Shown: positions 38,547 to 52,312 of the stretch, piece after piece
How the letters are laid out: each line of letters opens with the position of its first letter
Numbering within the stretch: position 1 is the stretch's first letter
NCBI RefSeq assembly: GCF_000003605.2
Contig: NW_003115153.1
Location: forward strand, 1-64,000
Source: Saccoglossus kowalevskii
Lineage: Eukaryota; Hemichordata; Enteropneusta; Harrimaniidae
Reading direction: 5' to 3'
DNA length: 64,000 nucleotides
Made by a program: the position numbers and the translations under genes
Notes under the pieces: generated by a model
Database searches by the model: none
The model's input: only the letters and a program-made list of their open reading frames with translations
What the model was told of the DNA's origin: nothing

Positions 38547-40191
38547 TTCACTACCCTGGCTACATGTTAAAATGGGTCTGAATTCAATCTGGATAAGTAC
38601 GTACATAACCGACCAATCGTGGACTTTCATTCAATGTGTTGGTCAGGGTTCTGACCCTGTGTATTTTTCGGTGGGTACCGTTTAATTTTACTACCCTGGC
38701 TACGTGTTAAAATGGGTCTGAATTCACTCTGGATAAGTACGTACATAACCGACCAATCTTGGACTTTATTTCAATATGTTGGTCAGGGTTCTAACCCTGT
38801 GTATTTTTCGGTGGGTACCGTTTAATTTCACTACCCTGGCTACGTGTTAAAATGGGTCTGAATTCACTCTGGATAAGTACGTACATAACCGACCAATTTT
38901 GGACATTAATTCACTGTGTTGGTCAGGGTTCGGACCCTGTGTATTTTTCGGTGGGTACCGTTTAATTTCATTATCCTGGCTACGTGTTAAAATGGGTCTG
39001 AATTCACTCTGGATAAGTACGTACATAACCGACCAATCTTGGACTTTAATTCACTGTGTTGGTCAGGGTTCTGACCCTGTGTATTTTTCGGTGGGTACCA
39101 TTTAATTTCATTAACCTGGCTACGTGTTAAAATGTGTCTGAATTCACTCTGGATTAGTACGTACATAATCGACCATTCTTGGACTTTCATTCAATGTGTT
39201 GGTCAGGGTTCTGACCCTGTGTATTTTTCGGTGGGTACTGTTTAATTTCACTACCCTGGCTACATGTTAAAATGGGTCTGAATTTAATCTGGATAAGTAC
39301 GTACATAACCAACCAATCGTGGACTTTCATTCAATGTGTTGGTCAGGGTTCTGACCCTGTGTATTTTTCGGTGGGTACCGTTTAATTTCACTACCCTGGC
39401 TACGTGTTAAAATGGGTCTGAATTCACTCTGGATAAGTAGTGTACATAACCGACCAATCTTGGACTTTATTTCAATATGTTGGTCAGGGTTCTAACCCTG
39501 TGTATTTTTCGGTGGGTACCGTTTAATTTCATTACCCTGGCTACGTGTTAAAATGGGTCTGAATTAACTCTGGATAAGTACGTAAATAACCGACCAATCG
39601 TGGACTTTAATTCAATGTGTTGGTCAGGGTTCTGACCCTGTGTATTTTTCGGTGGGTACCGTTTAATTTCACTACCCTGGCTACATGTTAAAATGGTTCT
39701 GAATTCACTCTGGATAAGTACGTACATAACCGACCAATCGTGGACTTTAATTCACTGTGTTGGTCAGGGTTCTGACCCTGTGTATTTTTCGGTGGGTACC
39801 GTTTAATTTTACTACCCTGGCTACGTGTTAAAATGGGTCTGAATTCACTCTGGATAAGTACGTACATAACCGACCAACCGTGGACATTAATTCAATGTGT
39901 TGGTCAGGGTTCTGACCCTGTGTATTTTTCGGTGGGTACCGTTTAATTTCACTACCCTGGCTATGTGTTAAAATGGGTCTGAATTCACTCTGGATAAGTA
40001 TGTACATAACCATCCAATCGTGGACTTTCATTCAATGTGTTGGTCAGGGTTCTGACCCTGTGTATTTTTTGGTGGGTACCGTTTAATTTCACTACCCTGG
40101 CTACGTGTTAAAATGGGTCTGAATTCACTCTGGATAAGTACGTACATAACCGACCATTCGTGGACTTTAATTCAATGTGTTGGTCAGGGTT
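38547..40191. repeat. Higher-order block shared with 15990-17635
   Basis: Partner of the 16-kb block. Its left part lies in another local duplication: about 38222-38930 recurs at 40183-40891 with a period of 1961 bp (14 monomers plus the one extra base of GTAGTGTAC). Confidence 0.9.
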
Positions 40192-40954
40192 CTAACCCTG
40201 TGTATTTTTCAGTGGGTACCGTTTAATTTCATTACCTTGGCTACATGTTAAAATGGGTCTGAATTCACTCTGGATAAGTATGTACATAACCGACCAATCT
40301 TGGACTTTAATTCACTGTGTTGGTCAGGGTTCTGACCCTGTGTATTTTTCGGTGGGTACCGTTTAATTTCACTACCCTGGCTACGTGTTAAAATGGGTCT
40401 GAATTCACTCTGGATAAGTACGTACATAACCGACCAATCGTGGACTTTAATTCAATGTGTTGGTCAGGGTTCTGACCCTGTGTATTTTTCGGTGGGTACC
40501 GTTTAATTTCACTACCCTGGCTACATGTTAAAATGGGTCTGAATTCAATCTGGATAAGTACGTACATAACCGACCAATCGTGGACTTTCATTCAATGTGT
40601 TGGTCAGGGTTCTGACCCTGTGTATTTTTCGGTGGGTACCGTTTAATTTTACTACCCTGGCTACGTGTTAAAATGGGTCTGAATTCACTCTGGATAAGTA
40701 CGTACATAACCGACCAATCTTGGACTTTATTTCAATATGTTGGTCAGGGTTCTAACCCTGTGTATTTTTCGGTGGGTACCGTTTAATTTCACTACCCTGG
40801 CTACGTGTTAAAATGGGTCTGAATTCACTCTGGATAAGTACGTACATAACCGACCAATTTTGGACATTAATTCACTGTGTTGGTCAGGGTTCTGACCATG
40901 TGTATTTTTCGGTGGGTACCGTTTAATTTCATTATCCTGGCTACGTGTTAAAAT

Positions 40955-41142
40955 GGGTCTGAATTCACTCTGGATAAGTACGTACATAACCGACCAATCT
41001 TGGACTTTCATTTTGCATGCAGGTAAGGTACACCTACAGACATAACTGTGGACATTTATGCTTATACTTATGTTCTAAGACGTTAGTTAACATTTAATAT
41101 CAGGCAATGCATTGGTTCATTACCCTGGCTACGTGTTAAAAT
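40955..41142. repeat. Long (188-bp) monomer 23
   Basis: Cassette 41013-41117, CAATGCATTGG allele, preceded by a GACCATGTG monomer as in monomer 8. It lies 4394 bp after monomer 22, one of the longer gaps without a cassette. Confidence 0.97.
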
Positions 41143-41502
41143 GGGTCTGAATTCACTCTGGATAAGTACGTACTTAACCGACCAATCTTGGACTTTCATT
41201 CAATGTGTTGGTCAGGGTTCTGACCCTGTGTATTTTTCGGTGGGTACCGTTTAATTTCATTATCCTGGCTACGTGTTAAAATGGGTCTGAATTCACTATG
41301 GATTAGTACGTACATAACCGACCAATCTTGGACTTTCATTCAATGTGTTGGTCAGGGTTCTGACTCTGTGTATTTTTCGGTGGGTACCATTTAATTTCAC
41401 TACCCTGGCTACATGTTAAAATGGGTCTGAATTCACTCTGGATAAGTACGTACATAACCGACCAATCTTGGACTTTATTTCAATATGTTGGTCAGGGTTC
41501 TA

Positions 41503-42824
41503 ACCCTGTGTATTTTTCGGTGGGTACCGTTTAATTTCATTACCCTGGCTACGTGTTAAAATGGGTCTGAATTCACTCTGGATAAGTACGTACATAACCG
41601 ACCAATCTTGGACTTTAATTCACTGTGTTGGTCAGGGTTCTGACCATGTGTATTTTTCGGTGGGTACCGTTTAATTTCATTATCCTGGCTACGTGTTAAA
41701 ATGGGTCTGAATTCACTCTGGATAAGTACGTACATAACCGAACAATCTTGGACTTTATTTCAATATGTTGGTCAGGGTTCTAACCCTGTGTATTTTTCGG
41801 TGGGTACCGTTTAATTTCATTACCCTGGCTACGTGTTAAAATGGGACTGAATTCACTCTGGATAAGTACGTACATAACCGACCATCTTGGACTTTAATTC
41901 ACTGTGTTGGTCAGGGTTCTGACCCTGTGTATTTTTCGGTGGGTACCGTTTAATTTCATTATCCTGCTACGTGTTAAAATGGGTCTGAATTCACTCTGGA
42001 TTAGTACATACATAACCGACCAATCTTGGACTTTCATTCAATGTGTTGGTCAGGGTTCTGACCCTGTGTATTTTTCGGTCGGTACCGTTTAATTTCACTA
42101 CCTTGGCTATGTGTTAAAGTGGGTCTGAATTCACTCTGGATAACTGCGTACAAAACCGACCAATCGTGGACTTTAATTCAATGTGTAGGTCAGGGTTCTG
42201 ACCCTGTGTATTTTTCGGTGGGTACCGTTTAATTTCATTATTCTGGCTACGTGTTAAAATGGGTCTGAATTCATTTTGGATAAGTACGTACATATGTAAC
42301 CGACCAATCTTGGACTTTCATTCAATGTGTTGGTCAGGGTTCTGACCCTGTGTATTTTTCGGTGGGTACCGTTTAATTTCACTACCCTGGCTACGTGTTA
42401 AAATGGGTCTGAATTCACTCTGGATAAGTACGTACATAACCGACCAATCTTGGACTTTATTTCAATATGTTGGTCAGGGTTCTGACCCTGTGTATTTTTC
42501 GGTGGGTACCGTTTAATTTCATAATCCTGGCTACGTGTTAAAATGGATCTGAATTCACTCTGGATAAGTATGTACATAACCGACCAATCTTGGACTTTAT
42601 TTCAATATGTTGGTCAGGGTTCTGACCCTGTGTATTTTTCGGTGGGTACCGTTTAATTTCACTACCCTGGCTACGTGTTAAAATGGGTCTGAATTCACTC
42701 TGGATAAGTACGTACATAACCGACCACTGTTGAACTTTAATTCAATATGTTGGTCAGAATCTGACCCTGTGTATTTTTCGGTGGGTACCGTTTAATTTCA
42801 TTATCCTGGCTACGTGTTAAAATG
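41503..42824. repeat. Higher-order block shared with 10635-11956 and partly with 55700-56650
   Basis: Partner of the 10.6-kb block. The part from about 41876 onward also recurs near 55700-56650 at 13,824-13,825 bp, with more substitutions and small indels. The CCACTGTTGAAC monomer marks this block at about 11856, 28786, 42725 and 56549. Confidence 0.88.
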
Positions 42825-43243
42825 GGTCTGAATTCACTATGGATTAGTACGTACATAACCGACCAATCTTGGACTTTCATTCAATGTGTTGGTCAGGGTT
42901 CTGACTCTGTGTATTTTTCGGTGGGTACCATTTAATTTCACTACCCTGGCTACATGTTAAAATGGGTCTGAATTCACTCGGGATAAGTACGTACTTAACC
43001 GACCAATCTTGGACTTTCATTCAATGTGTTGGTCAGGGTTCTGACCCTGTGTATTTTTCGGTGGGTACCGTTTAATTTCAATATCCTGGCTACGTATTAA
43101 AATGTGTCTGAATTCACTCTGGATTAGTACGTACATAACCGACCATTCTTGGACTTTCATTCAATGTGTTGGTCAGGGTTCTGACCCTGTGTATTTTTCG
43201 GAGGGTACCGTTTAATTTCACTACCCTGGCTACGTGTTAAAAT

Positions 43244-43431
43244 AGGTCTGAATTCACTCTGGATAAGTACGTACATAACCGACCAATCTTGGACTTTCAT
43301 TTTGCATGCAGGTAAGGTACACCTACAGACATAACTGTGGACATTTATGCTTATACTTATGTTCTAAGACGTTAGTTAACATTTAATATCAGGCAATGCA
43401 TTGGTTCATTACCCTGGCTACGTGATAAAAT
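43244..43431. repeat. Long (188-bp) monomer 24
   Basis: Cassette 43302-43406, CAATGCATTGG allele, AATAGGTC start. It differs from the other members of its haplotype by ACGTGATAAAATG after the cassette. Confidence 0.97.
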
Positions 43432-44131
43432 GGGTCTGAATTCACTCTGGATAAGTACGTACTTAACCGACCAATCTTGGAGTTTCATTCAATGTGTTGG
43501 TCAGGGTTCTGACCCTGTGTATTTTTCGGTGGGTACCGTTTAATTTCATTATCCTGGCTACGTGTTAAAATGGGTCTGAATTCACTATGGATTAGTACGT
43601 ACATAACCGACCAATCTTGGACTTTCATTCAATGTGTTGGTCAGGGTTCTGACTCTGTGTATTTTTCGGTGGGTACCATTTAATTTCACTACCCTGGCTA
43701 CATGTTAAAATGGGTCTGAATTCACTCTGGATAAGTACGTACATAACCGACCAATCTTGGACTTTATTTCAATATGTTGGTCAGGGTTCTAACCCTGTGT
43801 ATTTTTCGGTGGGTACCGTTTAATTTCATTACCCTGGCTACGTGTTAAAATGGGTCTGAATTCACTCTGGATAAGTACGTACATAACCGACCAATCTTGG
43901 ACTTTAATTCACTGTGTTGGTCAGGGTTCTGACCCTGTGTATTTTTTGGTGGGTACCGTTTAATTTCATTATCCTGGCTACGTGTTAAAATGGGTCTGAA
44001 TTCACTCTGGATTAGTACGTACATAACCGACCATTCTTGGACTTTCATTCAATGTGTTGGTCATTGTTCTGACCCTGTGTATTTTTCGGTGGGTACCGTT
44101 TAATTTCACTACCCTGGCTACATGTTAAAAT

Positions 44132-44319
44132 GGGTCTGAATTCACTCTGGATAAGTACGTACATAACCGACCAATCATGGACTTTCATTTTGCATGCAGG
44201 TAAGGTACACCTACAGACATAACTGTGGACATTTATGCTTATACTTATGTTCTAAGACGTTAGTTAACATTTAATATCAGGCAATGCATTGGTTCATTAC
44301 CCTGGCTACGTGTTAAAAT
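44132..44319. repeat. Long (188-bp) monomer 25
   Basis: Cassette 44190-44294, CAATGCATTGG allele, ATCATGG on the left, GACGAATC in the next unit. Counterpart of monomer 11 at an offset of 20,724 bp. Confidence 0.97.
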
Positions 44320-44885
44320 GGGTCTGAATTCACTCTGGATAAGTACGTACATAACCGACGAATCTTGGACTTTAATTCACTGTGTTGGTCAGGGTTCTGA
44401 CCCTGTGTATTTTTCGGTGGGTACCGTTTAATTTCACTACCCTGGCTACGTGATAAAATGGGTCTGAATTCACTCTGGATAAGTACGTACATAACCGACC
44501 AATCATGGACTTTCATTCACTGTGTTGGTCAGGGTTCTGACCCTGTGTATTTTTCGGTGGGTACCGTTTAATTTCATTATCCTGGCTACGTGTTAAAATG
44601 GGTCTGAATTCACTCTGGATTAGAACGTACATAAGCGACCCATCTTGGACTTTAATTCACTGTGTTGGTCAGGGTTCTGATCCTGTGTATTTTTCGGTGG
44701 GTACCGTTTAATTTCATTATCCTGGCTACGTGTTCAAATGTGTCTGAATTCACTCTGGATTAGTATGTACATGTACATAACCGACCATTCTTGGACTTTC
44801 ATTCAATGTGTTGGTCAGGGTTCTGACCCTGTGTATTTTTCGGTGGGTACCGTTTAATTTCACTACCCTGGCTACGTGTTAAAAT

Positions 44886-45073
44886 GGGTCTGAATTCACT
44901 CTGGATAAGTACGTACATAATCGACCAATCTTGGACTTTCATTTTGCATGCAGGTAAGGTACACCTACAGACATAACTGTGGACATTTATGCTTATACTT
45001 ATGTTCTAAGACGTTAGTTAACATTTAATATCAGGCAATGCATTGGTTCATTACCCTGGCAACGTGTTAAAAT
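44886..45073. repeat. Long (188-bp) monomer 26
   Basis: Cassette 44944-45048, CAATGCATTGG allele, AATCGACC on the left, GGCAACG on the right. Counterpart of monomer 12, but the offset has shrunk by 140 bp to 20,584, so one standard unit is missing between 25 and 26. Confidence 0.97.
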
Positions 45074-45353
45074 GGGTCTGAATTCACTCTGGATTAGTAC
45101 ATACATAGCCGACCAATCTTGGACTTTCATTCAATGTGTTGGTCAGGGTTCTGACCCTGTGTATTTTTCGGTGGGTACCGTTTAATTTCACTACCCTGGC
45201 TACGTGTTAAAATGGGTCTGAATTCACACTGGATAAGTACGTACATAACCGACCAATCTTGGACTTTAATTCAATGTGTTGGTCAGGGTTCTGACCCTGT
45301 GTATTTTTCGGTGGGTACCGTTTAATTTCACTACCCTGGCTACGTGTTAAAAT

Positions 45354-45541
45354 GGGTCTGAATTCACTCTGGATAAGTACGTACATAATCGACCAATCTT
45401 GGACTTTCATTTTGCATGCAGGTAAGGTACACCTACAGACATAACTGTGGACATTTATGCTTATACTTATGTTCTAAGACGTTAGTTAACATTTAATATC
45501 AGGCAAAGCATTGGTTCATTACCCTGGCTATGTGTTAAAAT
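45354..45541. repeat. Long (188-bp) monomer 27
   Basis: Cassette 45412-45516, CAAAGCATTGG allele, AATCGACC on the left, CTATGTG and AATGCGTCTG on the right. First of a 468-bp-spaced pair. Confidence 0.97.
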
Positions 45542-45821
45542 GCGTCTGAATTCACACTGGATAAGTACGTACATAACCGACCAATCGTGGACTTTCATTC
45601 AATGTGTTAGTCAGGGTTCTGACCCTGTGTATTTTTCGGTGGGTACCGTTTAATTTCATTATCCTGGCTACGTGTTAAAATGTGTCTGAATTCACTCTGG
45701 ATTAGTACGTACATAACCGACCATTCTTGGACTTTCATTCAATGTGTTGGTCAGGGTTCTGACCCTGTGTATTTTTCGGAGGGTACCGTTTAATTTCACT
45801 ACCCTGGCTATGTGTTAAAAT

Positions 45822-46009
45822 GGGTCTGAATTCACTCTGGATAAGTACGTACATAACCGACCAATCTTGGACTTTCATTTTGCATGCAGGTAAGGTACAC
45901 CTACAGACATAACTGTGGACATTTATGCTTATACTTATGTTCTAAGACGTTAGTTAACATTTAATATCAGGCAATGCATTGGTTCATTACCCTGGCTACG
46001 TGTTAAAAT
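45822..46009. repeat. Long (188-bp) monomer 28
   Basis: Cassette 45880-45984, CAATGCATTGG allele. Second of the pair. The following block parallels those after monomers 15 and 21. Confidence 0.97.
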
Positions 46010-46849
46010 GGGTCTGAATTCACTCTGGATAAGTACGTACATAACCGACCAATCGTGGACTTTCATTCAATGTGTTGGTCAGGATTCTGACCCTGTGTAT
46101 TTTTCGGTGGGTACCATTTAATTTCACTACCCTGGATACGTGTTAAAATGGGTCTGAATTCACTCTGTATAAGTATGTACATAACCGACCAATCGTGGAC
46201 TTTCATTCAATGTGTTGGTCAGGGTTCTGACCCTGTGTATTTTTCGGTGGGTACCGTTTAATTTCATTACCCTGGCTATGTGTTAAAATGGGTCTGAATT
46301 CACTCTGGATAAGTACGTACATGACCGACCAATCGTGTACTTTCATTCATTGTGTTGGTCAGGGTTCTGACCCTGTGTATTTTTCGGTGGGTACCGTTTA
46401 ATTTCACTACCCTGGCTGCGTGTTAAAATGGGTCTGAATTAACTCTGTATCAGGACGTACATAACCGACCAATCGTGGACTTTAATTCAATGTGTTGGTC
46501 AGGGTTCTGACCCTGTGTATTTTTCGGTGGGTACCGTTTAATTTCACTACCCTGGCTACGTGTTAAAATGGGTCTGAATTCACTCTGGATAAGTACGTAC
46601 ATAACCGACCAATCGTGGACTTTCATTCAATGTGTTAGTCAGGGTTCTGACCCTGTGTATTTTTCAGTGGGTACCGTTTAATTTCATTATCCTGGCTACG
46701 TGTTAAAATGTGTCTGAATTCACTCTGGATTAGTACGTACATAACCGACCATTCTTGGACTTTCATTCAATGTGTTGGTCATTGTTCTGACCCTGTGTAT
46801 TTTTCGGTGGGTACCGTTTAATTTCACTACCCTGGCTACATGTTAAAAT

Positions 46850-47037
46850 GGGTCTGAATTCACTCTGGATAAGTACGTACATAACCGACCAATCATGGAC
46901 TTTCATTTTGCATGCAGGTAAGGTACACCTACAGACATAACTGTGGACATTTATGCTTATACTTATGTTCTAAGACGTTAGTTAACATTTAATATCAGGC
47001 AATGCATTGGTTCATTACCCTGGCTACGTGTTAAAAT
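46850..47037. repeat. Long (188-bp) monomer 29
   Basis: Cassette 46908-47012, CAATGCATTGG allele, ATCATGG on the left, GACGAATC in the next unit. Monomer 30 follows after 1168 bp (seven standard plus one long unit) in a tandem block copy. Confidence 0.97.
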
Positions 47038-47780
47038 GGGTCTGAATTCACTCTGGATAAGTACGTACATAACCGACGAATCTTGGACTTTAATTCACTG
47101 TGTTGGTCAGGGTTCTGACCCTGTGTATTTTTCGGTGGGTACCGTTTAATTTCACTACCCTGGCTACGTGATAAAATGGGTCTGAATTCACTCTGGATAA
47201 GTACGTACATAACCGACCAATCATGGACTTTCATTCAATGTGTTGGTCAGGGTTCTGACCCTGTGTATTTTTCGGTGGGTACCGTTTAATTTCACTACCT
47301 TGGCTACGTGTTAAAATGGGTCAGAATTCACTCTGGATAAGTACGTACATAACCGACCAATCTTGGACTTTAATTCACTGTGTTGGTCAGGGTTCTGACC
47401 CTGTGTATTTTTCGGTGGGTAACGTTTAATTTCATTATCCTGGCAACGTGTTAAAATGGGTCTGAATTCACTCTGGATTAGAACGTACATAAGCGACCCA
47501 TCTTGGATTTTAATTCACTGTGTTGGTCAGGGTTCTGATCCTGTGTATTTTTCGGTGGGTACCATTTAATTTCACTACCCTGGCTACATGTTAAAATGGG
47601 TCTGAATTCACTCTGGATAAGTACGTACATAACCGACCAATCTTGGACTTTATTTCAATATGTTGGTCAGGGTTCTAACCCTGTGTATTTTTCGGTGGGT
47701 ACCGTTTAATTTCATTACCCTGGCTATGTGTTAAAATGGGTCTGAATTCACTCTGGATAAGTACGTACATGACCGACCAA

Positions 47781-49005
47781 TCGTGTACTTTCATTCATTG
47801 TGTTGGTCAGGGTTCTGACCCTGTGTATTTTTTGGTGGGTACCGTTTAATTTCACTACCCTGGCTGCGTGTTAAAATGGGTCTGAATTCACTCTGTATCA
47901 GGACGTACATAACCGACCAATCGTGGACTTTAATTCAATGTGTTGGTCAGGGTCCTGACCCTGTGTATTTTTCGGTGGGTACCGTTTAATTTCACTACCC
48001 TGGCTACATGTTAAAATGGGTCTGAATTCACTCTGGATAAGTACGTACATAACCGACCAATCATGGACTTTTATTTTGCATGCAGGTAAGGTACACCTAC
48101 AGACATAACTGTGGACATTTATGCTTATACTTATGTTCTAAGACGTTAGTTAACATTTAATATCAGGCAATGCATTGGTTCATTACCCTGGCTACGTGTT
48201 AAAATGGGTCTGAATTCACTCTGGATAAGTACGTACATAACCGACGAATCTTGGACTTTAATTCACTGTGTTGGTCAGGGTTCTGACCCTGTGTATTTTT
48301 CGGTGGGTACCGTTTAATTTCACTACCCTGGCTACGTGATAAAATGGGTCTGAATTCACTCTGGATAAGTACGTACATAACCGACCAATCATGGACTTTC
48401 ATTCAATGTGTTGGTCAGGGTTCTGACCCTGTGTATTTTTCGGTGGGTACCGTTTAATTTCACTACCTTGGCTACGTGTTAAAATGGGTCAGAATTCACT
48501 CTGGATAAGTACGTACATAACCGACCAATCTTGGACTTTAATTCACTGTGTTGGTCAGGGTTCTGACCCTGTGTATTTTTCGGTGGGTAACGTTTAATTT
48601 CATTATCCTGGCAACGTGTTAAAATGGGTCTGAATTCACTCTGGATTAGAACGTACATAAGCGACCCATCTTGGATTTTAATTCACTGTGTTGGTCAGGG
48701 TTCTGATCCTGTGTATTTTTCGGTGGGTACTGTTTAATTTCATTATCCTGGCTACGTGTTCAAATGTGTCTGAATTCACTCTGGATTAGTATGTACATGT
48801 ACATAACCGACCATTCTTGGACTTTCATTCAATGTGTTGGTCAGGGTTCTGACCCTGTGTATTTTTCGGTGGGTACCGTTTAATTTCACTACCCTGGCTA
48901 CGTGTTAAAATGGGTCTGAATTCACACTGGATAAGTACGTACATAACCGACCAATCTTGGACTTTAATTCAATGTGTTGGTCAGGGTTCTGACCCTGTGT
49001 ATTTT
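47781..49005. repeat. Higher-order block shared with 7602-8826
   Basis: Partner of the 7.6-kb block. Its left part is also a local tandem copy: 46840-47558 recurs at 48008-48726 with a period of 1168 bp (seven standard plus one long monomer). Confidence 0.88.
48018..48205. repeat. Long (188-bp) monomer 30
   Basis: Cassette 48076-48180, CAATGCATTGG allele, ATCATGG and TTTATT on the left. Counterpart of monomer 2 at an offset of 40,179 bp. No further cassette occurs for 5.6 kb. Confidence 0.97.
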
Positions 49006-50654
49006 TCGGTGGGTACCGTTTATTTCACTACCCTGGCTACATGTAAAATGGGTCTGAATTCACTCTGGATAAGTACGTACATAACCGACCAATCATGGAC
49101 TTTAATTCAATGTGTTGGTCAGGGTTCTGACCCTGTGTATTTTTCGGTGGGTACCGTTTAATTTCACTACCCTGGCTACGTGTTAAAATGGGTCTGAATT
49201 CACTCTGGATAAGTACGTACATAACCGACCAATCTTGGACTTTATTTCAATATGTTGGTCAGGGTTCTAACCCTGTGTATTTTTCAGTGGGTACCGTTTA
49301 ATTTCATTACCTTGGCTACATGTTAAAATGGGTCTGAATTCACTCTGGATAAGTATGTACATAAACGACCAATCTTGGACTTTAATTCACTGTGTTGGTC
49401 AGGGTTCTGACCCTGTGTATTTTTCGGTGGGTACCGTTTAATTTCTTTATCCTGGCTACGTGTTAAAATGGGTCTGAATTCACTCTGGATAAGTACGTAC
49501 ATAACCGACCAACCGTTTACTTTAATTCAATGTGTTGGTCAGGATTCTGACCCTGTGTATTTTTCGGTGGGTACCGTTTAATTTCACTACCCTGGCTACG
49601 TGTTAAAATGGGTCTGAATTCACTCTGGATAAGTACGTACATAACCATCCAATCGTGGACTTTCATTCAATGTGTTGGTCAGGGTTCTGACCTTGTGTAT
49701 TTTTCGGTGGGTACCATTTAATTTCACTACCCTGGCTACGTGTTAAAATGCGTCTGAATTCACTCTGGATAAGTACGTACATAACCGACCAATCGTGGAC
49801 TTTAATTCAATGTGTTGGTCAGGGTTCTGACCCTGTGTATTTTTCGGTGGGTACCGTTTAATTTCACTACCCTGGCTACATGTTAAAATGGGTCTGAATT
49901 TAATCTGGATAAGTACGTACATAACCAACCAATCGTGGACTTTCATTCAATGTGTTGGTCAGGGTTCTGACCCTGTGTATTTTTCGGTGGGTACCGTTTA
50001 ATTTCACTACCCTGGCTACGTGTTAAAATGGGTCTGAATTCACTCTGGATAGGTACGTACATAACCGACCAATCTTGGACTTTATTTCAATATGTTGGTC
50101 AGGGTTCTGACCCTGTGTATTTTTTGGTGGGTACCGTTTAATTTTACTACCCTGGCTACGTGTTAAAATGGGTCTGAATTCACTCTGGATAAGTACGTAC
50201 ATAACCGACCAATCTTGGACTTTATTTCAATATGTTGGTCAGGGTTCTAACCCTGTGTATTTTTCTGTGGGTACCATTTAATTTCATTACCTTGGCTACA
50301 TGTTAAAATGGGTCTGAATTCACTCTGGATAAGTATGTACATAACCGACCAATCTTGGACTTTAATTCACTGTGTTGGTCAGGGTTCTGACCCTGTGTAT
50401 TTTTTGGTGGGTACCGTTTAATTTCTTTATCCTGGCTACGTGTTAAAATGGGTCTCAATTCACTCTGGATAAGTACGTACATAACCGACCAACCATGGAC
50501 TTTAATTCAATGTGTTGGTCAGGGTTCTGACCCTGTGTATTTTTCGGTGGGTACCGTTTAATTTCACTACCCTGGCTACGTGTTAAAATGGGTCTGAATT
50601 CACTCTGGATAAGTACGTACATAGCCGAACAATCGTGGACTTTCCTTCAATGTG

Positions 50655-52312
50655 TTGGTCAGGGTTCTGACCCTGTGTATTTTTCGGTGGGTACCGTTTA
50701 ATTTCACTACCCTGGCTACGTGTTAAAATGGGTCTGAATTCACTCTGGATAAGTACGTACATAACCGACCAATCGTGGACTTTAATTCAATGTGTTGGTC
50801 AGGGTACTGACCCTGTGTATTTTTGGGTGGGTACCGTTTAATTTTACTACCCTGGCTACGTGTTAAAATGGGTCTGAATTCACTCTGGATAAGTACGTAC
50901 ATAACCGACCAATCTTGGACTTTATTTCAATATGTTGGTCAGGGTTCTAACCCTGTGTATTTTTCGGTGGGTATCGATTAAATTCATTACCCTGGCTACG
51001 TGTTAAAATGGGTCTGAATTCACTCTGGATAAGTACGTACATAACCGACCAATTTTGGACATTAATTCACTGTGTTGGTCAGGGTTCTGACCCTGTGTAT
51101 TTTTCAGTGGGTACCGTTTAATTTCATTATCCTGGCTACGTGTTAAAATGGGTCTGAATTCACTCTGGATAAGTACGTACATAACCGACCAATCTTGGAC
51201 TTTAATTCACTGTGTTGGTCAGGGTTCTGACCCTGTGTATTTTTCGGTGGGTACCGTTTAATTTCATTATCCTGGCTACGTGTTAAAATGTGTCTGAATT
51301 CACTCTGAATTAGTACGTACATAACCGACCATTCTTGGACTTTCATTCAATGTGTTGGTCAGGGTTCTGACCCTGTGTATTTTTCGGTGGGTAGCGTTTA
51401 ATTTCACTATCCTGGCTACATGTTACAATGGGTCTGAATTCACTCTGGATAAGTACGTACATAACCGACCAATTGTGGACTTTAATTCAATTTGTTGGTC
51501 AGGGTTCTGACCCTGTGTATTTTTCGGTGGGTACCGTTTAATTTCACTACCCTGGCTACGTGTTAAAATGGGTCTGAATTCACTCTGGATAAGTACGTAC
51601 ATAACCGACCAATCGTGGACTTTAATTCAATGTGTTGGTTAGGGTACTGACCCTGTGTATTTTTCGGTGGGTACCGTTTAATTTTACTACCCTGGCTACG
51701 TGTTAAAATGGGTCTGAATTAACTCTGGATAAGTACGTACATAACCGACCAATCTTGGACTTTATTTCAATATATTGGTCAGGGTTCTAACCCTGTGTAT
51801 TTTTCGGTGGGTACCGTTTAAATTCATTACCCTGGCTACGTGTTAAAATGGGTCTGAATTCACTCTGGATAAGTACGTACATAACCGACCAATTTTGGAC
51901 ATTAATTCACTGTGTTGGTCAGGGTTCTGACCCTGTGTATTTTTCGGTGGGTACCGTTTAATTTCATTATCCTGGCTACGTGTTAAAATGGGTCTGAATT
52001 CACTCTGGATAAGTACGTACATAACCGACCAATCTTGGACTTTAATTCACTGTGTTGGTCAGGGTTCTGACCCTGTGTATTTTTCGGTGGGTACCGTTTA
52101 ATTTCATTATCCTGGCTACGTGTTAAAATGTGTCTGAATTCACTCTGAATTAGTACGTACATAACCGACCATTCTTGGATTTTCATTCAATGTGTTGGTC
52201 AGGGTTCTGACCCTGTGTATTTTTCGGTGGGTAGCGTTTAATTTCACTACCCTGGCTACATGTTACAATGGGTCTGAATTCACTCTGGATAAGTACGTAC
52301 ATAACCGACCAA
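50655..52312. repeat. Two tandem copies of a six-monomer (840-bp) higher-order unit
   Basis: Copies run 50655-51472 and 51495-52312. Shared markers are GGGTACTGACC, TTTAAATTCATTACC, TTTTGGACATTAATTC, CTCTGAATTAG and GTAGCGTTTAA with ATGTTACAATGGG. Both lack a long monomer; this part of the array (48.2-53.7 kb) is cassette-free. Confidence 0.88.

Larger units (their letters stand above)
45354..46320. repeat. Higher-order block shared with 35485-36451
   Basis: Partner of the 35.5-kb block. It passes straight into the ATGACCGACC / TCGTGTAC monomer, as the 30-kb copy also does (there ACTTGACCGACC), without the 328-bp addition. Confidence 0.88.
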
